From contig OW203993.1 of the NCBI GenBank assembly GCA_934047225.1, forward strand, positions 22,272,069-22,336,068: 64,000 nucleotides of DNA, written 5' to 3'. Within the stretch, counting starts at the first letter, position 1; each line of letters begins with the position of its first letter. The notes beneath the pieces were generated by a model, which saw nothing but the letters and a program-made list of their open reading frames with translations, searched no databases and was not told the origin of the DNA. Origin of the DNA: Ypsolopha sequella. Its lineage: Eukaryota > Arthropoda > Insecta > Lepidoptera > Ypsolophidae. This document shows, piece after piece, positions 54,854 to 64,000 of this stretch. Made by a program: the position numbers and the translations under genes.

Positions 54854-55140
54854 ATGGTTAAAGCATGCAGCGTGAAGGGCTGCAGAAGCCAAATTTTTGG
54901 GAATTGTGGGATATCGTTTCATAGGTAAGGCATAATTACAACGTTTTCTCGGAGAAATGATACATGTTTACATTGATACCGCTAGAGTAACCATGATATT
55001 GGGTTTTACATTACAGTCTTCCAAAAACTGAAAATATCCGAAGAAAATGGTTAGAAGTTTTAGGAAACGAAGTAAAGTGTAAAAATCCAGTAGTCTGCAG
55101 CCGCCATTTTAAAGCAGAAGACTTTAAACCAATAAAATAA
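54854..55140 (+). CDS. THAP-domain minigene, two exons, 64 residues
   Basis: Exon 1 (54854-54924) ends at a GTAAGG donor; exon 2 (55017-55140) follows a TTTTACATTACAG acceptor; the intron is 92 bp. The joined frame is open and complete. The product is almost exactly one THAP zinc finger: C5, C10, C51 and H54 form the C2CH set, with SFH, P26 and W35 at the usual places and CSRHF plus EDF near the end. THAP fingers bind DNA and occur in P-element transposases and in cellular regulators. Nothing follows the finger: a TAA ends it and an AATAAA overlaps the stop. It could be a complete small protein or the first exons of a lost transposase. Confidence 0.65.
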
Positions 55141-57002
55141 ATGTTTTCAATACGGTTTTTACTACCTACGTGGTCTCAATCAATTATTTTTAAATATGGT
55201 TACCCTACTTAGACAGAGATGAAATAATCTAGTATGACTTCTCGTTCTTCACGTTTTTTGAAACAAGTACTCAGTCCGGTTAGGGTATAGGTTCGTGGTG
55301 CATTGTCTTGATGAAACAAAACTCTGTTACGCAACATCCCCGGCCGTTTTTCTTTTATTTCTTCGCGGAGTTTTCGTAATAGGTTACAATAATAGCGTGA
55401 ATTTATAGTTTCACCTTTAGGTAAATAATCCAATAAAATAACTCCCTTCGAATCCCAAAAAACAGATGCCATGACTTTGTTGGCTGACAAAACGCACTTT
55501 GCCTTTTTCGGCGTGGGTGAGCCAGATCTTTTCCACTGTTTGGATTGCTGTTTTGTTTCAGGAGTATGGTGATGAACCCAGCTTTCATCCATGGTAACAA
55601 AACGAGACATAAAATCCTCAGCATCTGCCTCAAAAAGTTCCAAACAGTCACGCGAAATTGTGAATCGGACTCGTTTTTGGTCAGCTGAAAGCAGTCTTGG
55701 GACCCAGCGAGCAGAAACCTTACGGAACCCCAATTCTACAGTTATAATGTTTTGCACTCGGCCATAACTGATGCCTGTGATCTCAGCTATCCTACTAATG
55801 GTCAATCGTCGGTCACCTAGGATGAGATCACAAATTTTGTCAGTGTTTTCTTTAGTGGTAGACGTTGAAGGCCTTCCGCTCCTTGGGTCATCTTCAATGG
55901 TCTCCCGACCGCGTTTAAATTCAGCTACCCACTTTTTGACAGTGGAATACGATGGAGCAGATTCCCCTAATGTTGTTTCCATATCTTCATTAATCTCTTT
56001 AGGTGAAAGACCTTTTTTATTGAGGTACTTAATCACAGCAAGGTGTTCAATTTTCTCCATTGTGAAAAATCCCGTCAGACTGCGGTTATACAAAATATCA
56101 CAAAAAAATAATAGCTTGCAGTATCGAACTTCAACTTCACACAATCAATCACGAAAAAAAATACTAACAAATGACGGTAGATTTACAAAGATTTGATACC
56201 TCTTTGTAGGTCGGGCTTAGAACTTTTGTTGTTAAAATCGATGTAAGCTTTTCCTGGTCTTATCACATTGATTATATTTGTAATAAGTTAAGAATACTAC
56301 TCGGTAAATTTCATAATTTAAGTTTTTAAGTTCCTGTTAGTACACTAAAATGTTTATATTTTGCGTTCGTAGATTCCATTGTGGGCTATGTTCTCGATTG
56401 TTATGGTTTAACATTTAAAACGTACATAGATAAGCATTGCAGATTAGATTCTTAAAATTACTCGTTAATAAAAAAAAACAAAAATAATTGTAAAGGCGAT
56501 TACAAAAAATCATTTATAATATGTAAAATACTCCCCGTTAGTTTAAAACATAAGTACCTGTTGTGTATAAACAACCATAGTAATCAAGAGCATAATCTAT
56601 CATTAATAAATCACAATCATGGCACACGCTCAATTTCCAAGAGTAAATTTGAAGTACTTAAAGTAAATAACTACTTTGGTGACAGGACTTTAAAAAAACG
56701 CCTACCATATCTGCTAAATAGTTTACCCGAGGATATTCGAAACGAGCCAAATAAATGTAAGTTAAGGAGGTCTCTTAAAAAGTATCTTTTAGAGACACTC
56801 AATAATTAATCATAAACAAAATATAATTTTTTCTTTTTTCTCTTTTATATTTTAATTTAAAAATAATAGAAAATGATTTATTTTGTTTAGTTACTCACGA
56901 GACTCATTCCTGCAGTCAAACTGTTTATACAGTTTTGCAGGGCATTGTTTTAAAATATAAGATTTGTTTCCTGATTAATAATTTAAATAAATAATAAAAA
57001 TA

Positions 57003-58504
57003 ATCCGTGGAATGTTTTCTTTAATTTGTGTCAGCAAGGCGCCCCTGTCGATTGAGTTGAACGCATTTCTCACATCGACCTTCAGCCAGTGGCGTGCACA
57101 GAACTTTTTGCTGGAAAAGCAAGCAATTGGTCAAGAATAACAATAAAAAAAATATGAAAAAATTTAAATATCACTTTGAAAAAAAAAAAGTTTGTATAGG
57201 AAATTTTCACTCTAGGGTAGACATTGTCTACCCTGGCTTCATACAAATTTTTTTTTTCAAAGTGGTAGTTAAATTTTTTCATATTTTTTTTATTGTTGTT
57301 CTTGACCAATTGTTTGCTTTTCCAGCAAAAAGTTCTGTGCACGCCACTGCCTTCAGCAGCACATCGCCTCCGCCGCGTTTTAGGAAGGTGCGGGCCGCGT
57401 GCACCGCCGCGCCGCCTCACAGCCTCCCCTGGTTCCAAAGCCTATTTGAACGGGATGAAATTTACTTGAAAGGTCTGGTAGGATATGTTTGCAACAGATC
57501 TTTGAGACCACGCGGCGGATAGTTTTACCTATTGCGATCGGCCTGATGCCTCCCATCTTTTTTAATTAAAGCACATAAATTTGGTCCATAAAGAATATCA
57601 AGTATGTCGGCGCACACCTTACCGGACAGCATTAGATTCACAAGGCGCGTCAAAACCTCCAAGAGGGCTCGGCCGGCATCACCTGTGGTTCCACAAATGA
57701 GATCTTTAAAGTGTTGTGCGGTAAGTCCATCAATTCTGGCGGCCGATCCGTTCCTAAAGGATGAGATCGCATACTGCACCTCCTCTGCTGTCGCCTCGGG
57801 TGTGCGCCCGGAGGCATCAGGTGGATTTGGCAGCTAAAGAGAAGCCGATGGAGGCGGATGCTTTGACTCCAGCGCGAATAATGTTTCCAGCGTATCTGGG
57901 GCGAAAGCGTCACTGGAAAAAAGGAGCTGGGCGGCTCCTTTGACATCTCCATCGCTCATTTTTGACTCGACTCTTTGCGTTAAATTGTAAGTAGGAAATC
58001 TTTTATTTTTCGAATTAATTTGTGTAAATGATAAATCAGTAGGATCCTTATAGTTATCTTTGATATTTTGAGTCAGCGAGCCGCCCCTTTCTCTGCCTCT
58101 TGGAACGTGCAATGTGCGGTATGAGAAAGTCAGAAATTCTTCCCAGCTTAGTTTGTAATTTTTATTTAAAATATTACGAATGCATGACCGGAGAGAGGAC
58201 GCTACAGTATTTCTGGCGACGCGTGGTATTCTTTTTACGGTGGGGAATGAATTTTTATATTGGCTGATTTCCTGCCACAATTCGAGTTTCTAGATGGAGT
58301 TGGGTTTGAATTTGCATTTGCGCTCTTGACATTATCATTTTTGTGTGCTTTGCTTATGTGAATCTTTAGGCCTCTATAACCATTAAATTTCCGAGATGGG
58401 AGACAATCAGGACACCGCATGAGTCCCTGTGACGTCGCCGCCGCAGACGCTGACTGGCTGCTCGAACGGGGGTCATTGGCCTGAGACATAAAACGAATGA
58501 ACAA
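57003..58504 (-). pseudogene. Second copy of the R2-superclade retrotransposon, N-terminal half
   Basis: On the minus strand from 58504: C2H2 finger (CPDCLPSRKFNGYRGLKIH...H), then FLTFSYRTLHVPRGRERGGSLTQ, KMSDGDVKGAAQLLF, SFRNGSAARIDGLTAQHF, the reverse transcriptase start PIAIGKTIRRVVSKICC and, past a nested MITE, KVDVRNAFNSIDRGALL near 57090-57003. It matches the 14767-17650 protein throughout. Frameshifts occur near 57840, 57540 and 57400. The homology ends at about 57003, before the catalytic YLDD, so the 3' half is lost or lies outside the recognisable region. Confidence 0.85.
57087..57349. mobile_element. hAT MITE, 263 bp, with exact 8-bp target duplication
   Basis: Near-perfect palindrome with ends 'cagtggcgtgcacagaac' and its inverse. 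It is flanked on both sides by CCTTCAGC (57079-57086 and 57350-57357). The CAGTGGCG end and 8-bp duplication are typical of hAT elements. It sits inside the retrotransposon copy at 57003-58504. The two open frames that mirror each other across it are artefacts of the palindrome. Confidence 0.92.
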
Positions 58505-58956
58505 GTGTATTTATACGTGACATCAAAAGCATACAATTATAAAAAATAACTTGAGAAAAACACACACTTTTAGTACGAATTACGCAAGTTGACCGTCGGC
58601 GAGGGTTTTTAAAAGGAAAGTCGGAAGAGAATTTACTTAAATGTGTAATCGATGTGGGATTACAATGCTTATGATATCTATGTTACATTAAACTTATATC
58701 TTAGTGATCCTGATGATCCTTTTTTTCGCGGGTAGGTGTGCAAAAAACACACACGTATTTTTATAGCTCATTTAAATTTTAATCATAAAAATTATTAAAC
58801 TTACATATTTTGCTGGAAGTATATAGTGTATACAGTGTACTACTTTCCGCCGATGTGTTGCTGAATCTGGGTTATGAAATAGTATCCCATAAACTACCAC
58901 TCGCCACATAACCTCACTCCACCACACTTAAGAACTTGTACCTACTGAAGTCTCAC
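58505..58956. other. Spacer between two retrotransposons
   Basis: AT-rich. The left part should be the 5' untranslated region of the minus-strand retrotransposon; the right part, from about 58800, the 5' region of the LINE. No ORF. Confidence 0.4.
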
Positions 58957-59688
58957 AATGGGTAAGCTTAAGGTGCCAATTCAGTTAACGTGGAGCCTCT
59001 AGCTGCTGTAAATGACATGGAGAAGAGGTTTCTGGACTCCACGGCAGGCTTTGAAGCCCGAATGACAGCTGCTGCAAAGGATCCACGCAATTTGGAACAG
59101 CTTGCTAGCGAATTCACCATTTTTAAGGAATGGATGAAGGAAACTGTGGGCCTCCTTCGGCAGCAAATCTCTTCTATCTCACAAACTGTGGATGAAATTG
59201 ACAACCGTGGAAGAGTAAAATTTCTGCTGTTCCGAGGTATCGATGAATCCACAGATGAAGATGTGTCAGCTACCGTCATACAAACAATATCTCAAAAACT
59301 GAAGCTTTCTGATGTCACTTGTGATGATATATTATAAAGTGCTGCAGACACCAATAAGTGCCGTCCAGTACTTGTGAAATTTTCAAGCAGGGATGTCCGC
59401 TCGTCTGTTTGGATGAAGAAAACTGAGCTGAAAGGGAGCCATATTTCAATTGCCGAGTTCCTGACGAGTTCACGCAGGCAGATCTTTGCTGAAGCACGCA
59501 AAATATATGGGGTTACTCGCTGTTGGTCACAAGATGGTAATTTATACATGAAGCTCCCCGATGACAGCAAGGTTCGGCTCAACTCTCTGGAGCAACTGAA
59601 GATGCTCTCAACCAAATATCCTTCTCTCACTCATGATAATACTTCTTCTAAAGGCAGCTCTAGGCGGAATGCTCCACTGAAAAAGTGA
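58957..59688 (+). pseudogene. LINE ORF1 protein (nucleic-acid-binding), one stop
   Basis: The ATG at 58957 opens a 244-codon frame interrupted only by TAA at 59335-59337. An acidic/helical region with coiled-coil character (residues about 15-85: EKRFLDS, EWMKETVGLLRQQISS) precedes an RRM-like part (KFLLFRGIDE) and the conserved C-terminal segment (KPR-type RPVLVKFSSRDVRSSVW, GSHISIAEFLTSSR, ARKIYGVTRCWSQDG). In L1- and Jockey-type elements this protein coats the RNA as a trimer. The stop removes the C-terminal half. Confidence 0.7.
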
Positions 59689-60388
59689 TTAGTGGCTTAT
59701 TACATGATTAATCTAAAATGCTTTTAACTTTGTTTTGGGCCTTCAGGTTCACCGGTACTTGTATTTCTATCAAAAGTTACCTTTCTTAATTCTAAAGACG
59801 TAGTTAAAGTTCTGACCGTAAATATAACCTTCAATTTAATTCAATAATCTTAATTTTCAGGAAGATAATTTGGTACGTAGGTATTATAAGATTTATAAGT
59901 CTGAAAATAAAATTTCAATTCACCGTCCACCTTTTAAAAGAAGTTTGACTTTGACGTCTGTTCTCCGTCTTGTTTTTACCACAGACTTTGGTTTATTTAA
60001 TGATGGTTATATGCAACTTTATACATAATTAAACAAAGTTACGTTTTGTTTTTGTTACACAAATTGCGTTCCGTTATTGGAACTGACATTGTATTGTATA
60101 GTGTACGTTTATAATGTCTCGGAAATTGTAAATTTTTCATGGTCTTACAGCAAGCACATATTATTATTTAGTGTGTAGGTTAAGTTCAACTTAGCTTTTC
60201 TACGGCGAACTGGCAGTGTTGTGGCAAGCTTGGGTTTGATTTTGCCACTGTTACATTTACCAATATAATATTGTAAGTTATATATTACTATTTACTATTA
60301 CATACTTATATATTCTTTATTTATATATTTATTCTCTAGTTATATATTTGTTCTCTAGACTCAAATGACTCATTTACTGATGCTCTAG
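59689..60388 (+). other. Spacer between LINE ORF1 and ORF2
   Basis: About 700 bp of AT-rich sequence without an ORF. This is longer than usual for an inter-ORF region and may contain an unrecognised insertion. Confidence 0.35.
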
Positions 60389-63265
60389 CTAGACGTTTCT
60401 CAGGTTCCCATTAACCTTAGTGACTTACTAAACACAACTTTCTCATCCCACAAAAAGAATTTAAACATATGTCATGTTAATGCCCAAAGTATATATGGGC
60501 ATTATGCGGAGTTTCCGGCTACTTTCACAAGTAACCATATACATGCCTGTCTCATTTCCGAGTCGTTTTTAAAGCCCACGCTACCCTCTACTTCTGTCGC
60601 TATTCCCGGCTATGTGCTGGTAAGAAACGACCGCACTGGAGCAGGAAGTGGTGGAGTTGCCATTTACCTTCGCTCAGATATTAAATACAAGATTGTCTTC
60701 CACTCACCTCCTGAGTACAATAGATTAAAGCCATTTATGGAGTACATTTTTATTGAACTCGATTTCACGACGGCAAAATTTTTACTCGGTGTTGTGTACC
60801 CACCACCAACAATCGACTACTTCGACACCTTGGAAAAACTACTGGACACTCACCTTCCTAATTATGAACATGTTCTGATCATGGGTGACCTTAATACAGA
60901 TCTACTATGTGATGACGCTCGCTCTCGAAAGCTTCGAACGATAAAATCATCTGTTAATGTCTCCCTTATGCCGCTTGAAGCGACTCACCATGTAGGCGAC
61001 TCACACACTCTCCTGGATCTTATTCTCACCCCCAATCCTGACAGAATCGCATGTCATGGTCAGTTTACAGCCTCTGGATTCTCTCATCACGACCTGATAT
61101 ATGCTTCCTATAAATTAAAAATACCTAAGCCAAAAGCGAAGGTACTACTCCAGAGAAACTTTGCATCCATGAATATCGATGAGCTTAAATTTGACGCTAG
61201 GGCAATGGATTGGTCCCAGTTAGAAAGTCTTGATACAATTGACAACAAAATTAACTTTTTCAATAAGTTCCTAACTGATCTCTACAATGTCCATGCACCT
61301 ATTCACCCCGTACGTATGAAGCGAGCTCCGTCACCTTGGCTTACAGAAGATATACGCAAGGTTATGGCCAAGAGGGACAGTCTTAAACTTAAACATAAAA
61401 AGCATCCATCTGAAGAAAACTGGAATACATCCAAGTTTGTTAGGAATCGCTGCAATCAGATGGTCAGGAATGCTAGGCACATCCATTCCTCAATCGATAA
61501 ATGCAACCCTAACAATCTCTGGCGATTTCTTCGCACTTTGGGTTTTGGGAAATGCAAGCCACATATTAACCCATCTCTGGATCTAAATGGTTTGAATCGT
61601 CATTTCTCATCACCTCCTCACACAATCGATCCAACTTTGAAAGATTTAACCATTCAACGCATCCAGGCGGGTCCTTCTCTATCCTCCAATAAAGTTTATT
61701 TCTCACCGGTATCCGAATCTGATATTGAGAAAATTATATTTTCTATCCCTAGTAAAGCAGTAGGTCATGACGGTATTGGTCGTGATCTTATTCTCCCAAT
61801 TTTGGAGGAAATTCTCCCTATTATCACACATATTACAAACTTCTCTCTTTCCTCCAATACTTTTCCAAACTTATGGAAACTTGCGCACATGATACCAGTT
61901 CCCAAAATTTTAGAACCCATCCAATTCAAAGATTACCGACCTATCTCTATACTTCCCTTTCTATCCAAGGTTTTGGAACGTGTAGTTAATAGGCAGTTAA
62001 CGAATTTCCTCCATTAAAATAAACTTCTTAACCCTCTTCAATCGGGATTCCGTCCATCCCATAGCACAAGTACTGCTCTCATTAAAATAACTGATGACTT
62101 TCGTGAAGCCATGGACGATAGGCAACTTACTCTCCTTACCCTTCTTGACTTCAGCAACGCCTTCAACTGTGTGGACTATGACATCCTTCTTTCGATTCTC
62201 CAATCCCTCAATATGTCCGATCCAGTCACTAAGTGGTTACACTCATATCTTTACGGACGTCAGCAGCGTATAAGCTTGGATAATAACTTCTCAGAATGGT
62301 GTGATGTCACGGCCGGTGTCCCTCAGGGTGGCGTATTATCCCCTCTTCTGTTCTCTGTGTTTATAAACACAATTGTGTCTGTCATTAAGTTTAGCTCCTA
62401 CCACATGTATGCAGATGACTTACAACTTTACATGACGTTTAAACAAGACCTCATTCTAACAGCAATACAGAAGATGACATCAGACTTAGACCACATCAGA
62501 CAATGGTCAGAACAGTTTGGTTTAATTGTAAACCCGTCCAAAACTCAGGTTATGATCGTTGGCAGTAGAGCCCTTGTAGACAAAACAGATCTCAATTCTC
62601 CTCCACCGGTTAGCTACAATGGTACAGCATTGAAGTACTGCACTTCCGTTAAAAACCTTGGGCTCTACATACAGAACAACTTATCTTGGGACTTGGATGT
62701 GACTGAAATTAGTAGAAAAATTTATGCCTCCTTGCACTCTCTCAGACGTATGCAAAAGTTTTTGCCTTATTCTACTAAGGTAACGCTAGTCAATTCTCTT
62801 TTACTACCAATTGTAGACTATGCTGATGTATGTTATCCTGACCTTACGGAAGAATTGCTAGATAAACTCGATCGTATCCTCAATCTCTGCATAAGGTACA
62901 TCTTCGGTCTCCGCAAATATGACCATGTGTCACAGTCTCGATCCGAGTTAAATTGGCTTAGTATCCGAAATCGACGTAACGCTCATATTCTCACGCTTCT
63001 TTATAATGTCCTCAATGATCCCTCTTCTCCCCCTTATCTCAAAGATCGGTTTGTCAGGCTTGATCCTCACGACCGCCTTCAGCGACCTAGTAAATCTCTG
63101 CCCCTTCGTACCCCTATACACAACACAGACATGTACTCCTATTCTTTTACAGTATTCGCAATCCGCCTCTGGAATAGTCTGCCTTTGTTCATTCGAGATT
63201 CGCCAACTATTGCTGTTTTCAAAAATAAAGTCTACCAGCACTACTTACAATCACAAAATTGTTGA
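60389..63265 (+). pseudogene. LINE ORF2: endonuclease and reverse transcriptase, one stop
   Basis: One frame is open from 60389 to 63265 except for TAA at 62015-62017. The endonuclease begins with NICHVNAQSIYGH and has GGVAIYLR, MGDLNTDLL and SHHDLIY (apurinic/apyrimidinic endonuclease motifs); the most N-terminal residues are lost or start upstream. Reverse transcriptase has YRPISILPFLSKVLE, LDFSNAFNCVDYD, GVPQGGVLSPLLF and the catalytic YADD (MYADDLQLY), then a C-terminal domain ending RLWNSLPLFIRDSP. The enzyme nicks the target and primes cDNA synthesis. The stop lies between reverse transcriptase motifs 1 and 2; a single base change made it. Confidence 0.88.
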
Positions 63266-63600
63266 TTTTGTTTTGAGTCACTGTCATAAGAGTCATCGTC
63301 TATATCTAGTATTATTCATGTATGTTTATGTATTTGTATATCTAGCTTTATGTAAATTTACCATTTAATATTCCATCTTTTTTATATATTTTTTTTATTG
63401 TATTATTTATATATTTATTTTTATACAAGTATATCATGTATATTATTTATATAGTATTCATTACCCTTCTTATTTTTGGGCACTACCCTACATTTCCCAC
63501 AACGCCCCAGGTTAACTGGAAGAAAAGGCTTTATAGCGTTAAGTTCGCCTCTGTACAGACATTTTTATTGTGCAATAAAGAATTTTTATTATTATTATGA

Positions 63601-63773
63601 TCAGAGTATGACCTCCCGCTGTCGCGATGTTAGCATGAAGTAGGCGTCTTGGATGGTGAAATACACTTTTAATATGTTGGTCGATGATGCGTCAGCAACT
63701 CGAAAGGTTGCACAATCTGTTTGGTGGTGTGATGGCTGTTGGAGTCGGCAGGGAATTAGTCCTCGACGTAACA
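63601..63773 (-). repeat. LTR fragment of a minus-strand retroelement
   Basis: On the minus strand a purine tract, 'agaggggagg' (63783-63774), is followed by 'tgttacgtcgagg', the layout of a polypurine tract and LTR start. The LTR runs leftward until the LINE 3' end at about 63600, which appears to have inserted in it. No second LTR is in the window. Confidence 0.55.
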
Positions 63774-63786
63774 CCTCCCCTCTAGA
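63774..63786 (-). promoter_or_regulatory. Polypurine tract
   Basis: Purine run 'tagaggggagg' directly before a TGTTAC LTR start on the minus strand; in LTR elements this primes plus-strand DNA synthesis. Confidence 0.55.
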
Positions 63787-63794
63787 ACGAGCAA

Positions 63795-64000
63795 CTATTT
63801 GCCAATGTCTAATGCAAATATTGCGGCTTTCTTATCTTCGATAGTTGCCGGAGTTTGAGATGATGTGCTAACTTCTTTAGCATCCGTAAGTTTCAGTCCA
63901 GGATTCCGCTCGGTTTTAATCTTACAGTTTCGTTTTCGTATGTAGAATATAGTGATGAAAGTTATAATTAGCAATATCACTGCATACAGTGGGATGATTG
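63795..64000 (-). pseudogene. Env-like transmembrane tail of a Gypsy-type element, partial
   Basis: The minus-strand frame is open from the window edge to TAG at 63797-63795. It shows a hydrophobic segment (PLYAVILLIITFITIFYI) followed by a basic stop-transfer (RKRNCKIK) and a hydrophilic cytoplasmic tail of about 45 residues. It ends about 10 bases before a polypurine tract and an LTR start, the place of env in errantivirus-like Gypsy elements. It has too little sequence to prove env identity. The rest lies beyond the window, so whether it is intact is unknown. Confidence 0.4.

Larger units (their letters stand above)
53314..55295. mobile_element. 2-kb inverted-repeat element inserted in the mariner, carrying a THAP gene
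   Basis: It interrupts the mariner frame exactly at the NAP/HTS junction. The flanks share 'tcgtgcatt' (53305-53313) and 'tggtgcatt' (55296-55304), a 9-bp duplication with one mismatch. The ends are similar in inverted orientation: left 'taaactggattgagcact', right (reverse complement) 'taaccggactgagtact'. Inside are a 131-bp tandem repeat, a 290-bp palindrome and a two-exon THAP-domain ORF. The superfamily is unknown; a P-like or Mutator-like origin is possible given the THAP domain and duplication length. Confidence 0.6.
53028..56060 (-). pseudogene. mariner transposase, split near the second catalytic motif
   Basis: From the ATG at 56060: helix-turn-helix region (IKYLNKKGLSPKEI, YSTVKKWVAEFKRG, DDPRSGRPS), WVPRLLS linker, first catalytic D158 in VTMDESWVHHHTPE, second D252 in FHQDNAP. 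The frame then runs into inserted DNA and stops at 55209. The missing C-terminal part, with HPPYSPDLAPSDYHLFP (third catalytic aspartate, the 34-residue spacing of mariners preserved), lies at 53310-53028 with a frameshift near 53150. A DD34D enzyme before the insertion; now inactive. Confidence 0.88.
52961..56230 (-). mobile_element. mariner transposon, itself interrupted
   Basis: Inverted ends: 'caaaagttctaagcccgacc' at 52973-52992 and its exact reverse complement at 56209-56228. The left end extends 12 bp further (cgagggtgaatc) to a TA at 52959-52960. The right end lacks those 12 bp. Both sides continue with the same LINE. The transposase reads on the minus strand and is split by a 2-kb insertion. 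Confidence 0.88.
52592..56809 (+). pseudogene. Non-LTR retrotransposon ORF2 fragment, split by a mariner
   Basis: Part 1 (52592-52958) begins inside the reverse transcriptase at GVPQGSGCGPV, keeps LMHVN and, after a frameshift at the catalytic YADD position (the motif itself is destroyed), VQQDIDAVVKWSHDNGIVLNTDKTKF. Part 2 resumes after the mariner (about 56231) with the downstream thumb region in several frames and ends with an intact C-terminal frame, 56561-56809 (NHNHGTRS, KSKFEVLKVNNYFGDRTL, LLNSLPEDIR), then TAA. The 3' untranslated region runs to about 57000, ending in an A/T-rich tail. It is 5'-truncated, as LINE insertions usually are. The clade is Jockey/CR1-like, not resolved. Confidence 0.75.
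58957..63600 (+). mobile_element. Two-ORF LINE, nearly intact
   Basis: ORF1 (coiled coil and RRM-like), ORF2 (apurinic-type endonuclease and reverse transcriptase), AATAAA and a (tta)n tail ending near 63600. Only one nonsense codon is seen in each ORF, so it is a fairly recent copy. The 3' end is inserted in an LTR-like sequence. Confidence 0.8.

Noticed and set aside
57082..57522. Two mirror-image ORFs of 118 and 142 codons
   Set aside because: They read the two strands of the 263-bp hAT MITE palindrome and GC-rich flanking retrotransposon sequence.
1..64000. tRNA, rRNA or host single-copy genes
   Set aside because: I scanned for B-box-like tRNA motifs and conserved cellular protein motifs and saw none I could support; all recognised coding sequence is mobile-element type.

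Overview
This 64-kb window looks like intergenic, repeat-dominated DNA of an arthropod, most likely a moth or butterfly. It is AT-rich. It carries eukaryotic GT-AG introns and an almost complete zoo of insect transposable elements. It also holds dispersed repeats that I associate with Lepidoptera, such as the 'agggttccgta...cgtctgtctgtc...cttggccg' type and the 'gtccactgctggacata' type. I see no convincing host housekeeping gene, no tRNA or rRNA gene, and nothing prokaryotic.

Layout. 1-7.7 kb is a decayed Polinton/Maverick-like virus-derived element: a double-jelly-roll capsid-like protein and a small conserved ORF on +, and a protein-primed-type family B DNA polymerase plus two small spliced genes on -. 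9.2-12.3 kb holds an intact hAT transposase (ZBED-like). 14.4-17.8 kb is a restriction-like-endonuclease non-LTR retrotransposon with one stop and two frameshifts. 17.8-20.9 kb has a short dispersed repeat, a 420-bp foldback, a PIF1-type helicase remnant and a 149-bp minisatellite. 20.9-27.7 kb is a young Gypsy element with LTRs identical by eye, whose gag and pol share a frame and are separated by one UGA. 28-31.9 kb has a broken Transib (RAG1-related) transposase and a gag-like remnant. 31.9-34.4 kb has a hAT-type non-autonomous element, a repeat family here called X, and a second copy of the short dispersed repeat. 35.3-42.2 kb is a young, intact BEL/Pao element with matching LTRs and a perfect 5-bp target duplication.

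42.9-47.8 kb is a second X copy, split by a Transib element (2.5 kb, 5-bp target duplication) and by a P-like non-autonomous element (1.47 kb). 50.2-52.6 kb is the 5' part of a Copia element, which joins directly to a non-LTR reverse transcriptase. That LINE is split by a mariner, and the mariner is split by a 2-kb inverted-repeat element that carries a 64-residue, two-exon THAP-domain gene. 57.0-58.5 kb is a second, minus-strand copy of the 14.4-kb retrotransposon family, with a 263-bp hAT MITE inside it. 58.9-63.6 kb is a near-complete two-ORF LINE with one stop in each ORF, inserted into what looks like an LTR. The right edge shows that LTR fragment, a polypurine tract and the membrane-anchored tail of an env-like protein on -.

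The elements do not form a pathway; they record insertion order. The Gypsy and BEL elements and the hAT ORF look youngest. The Polinton remnant, X, the LINE at 52.6 kb and the PIF1 remnant look oldest. The most unusual items are the THAP minigene inside the nested transposon, the UGA between gag and pol, the two Transib copies, and the tiny spliced genes next to the Polinton polymerase.
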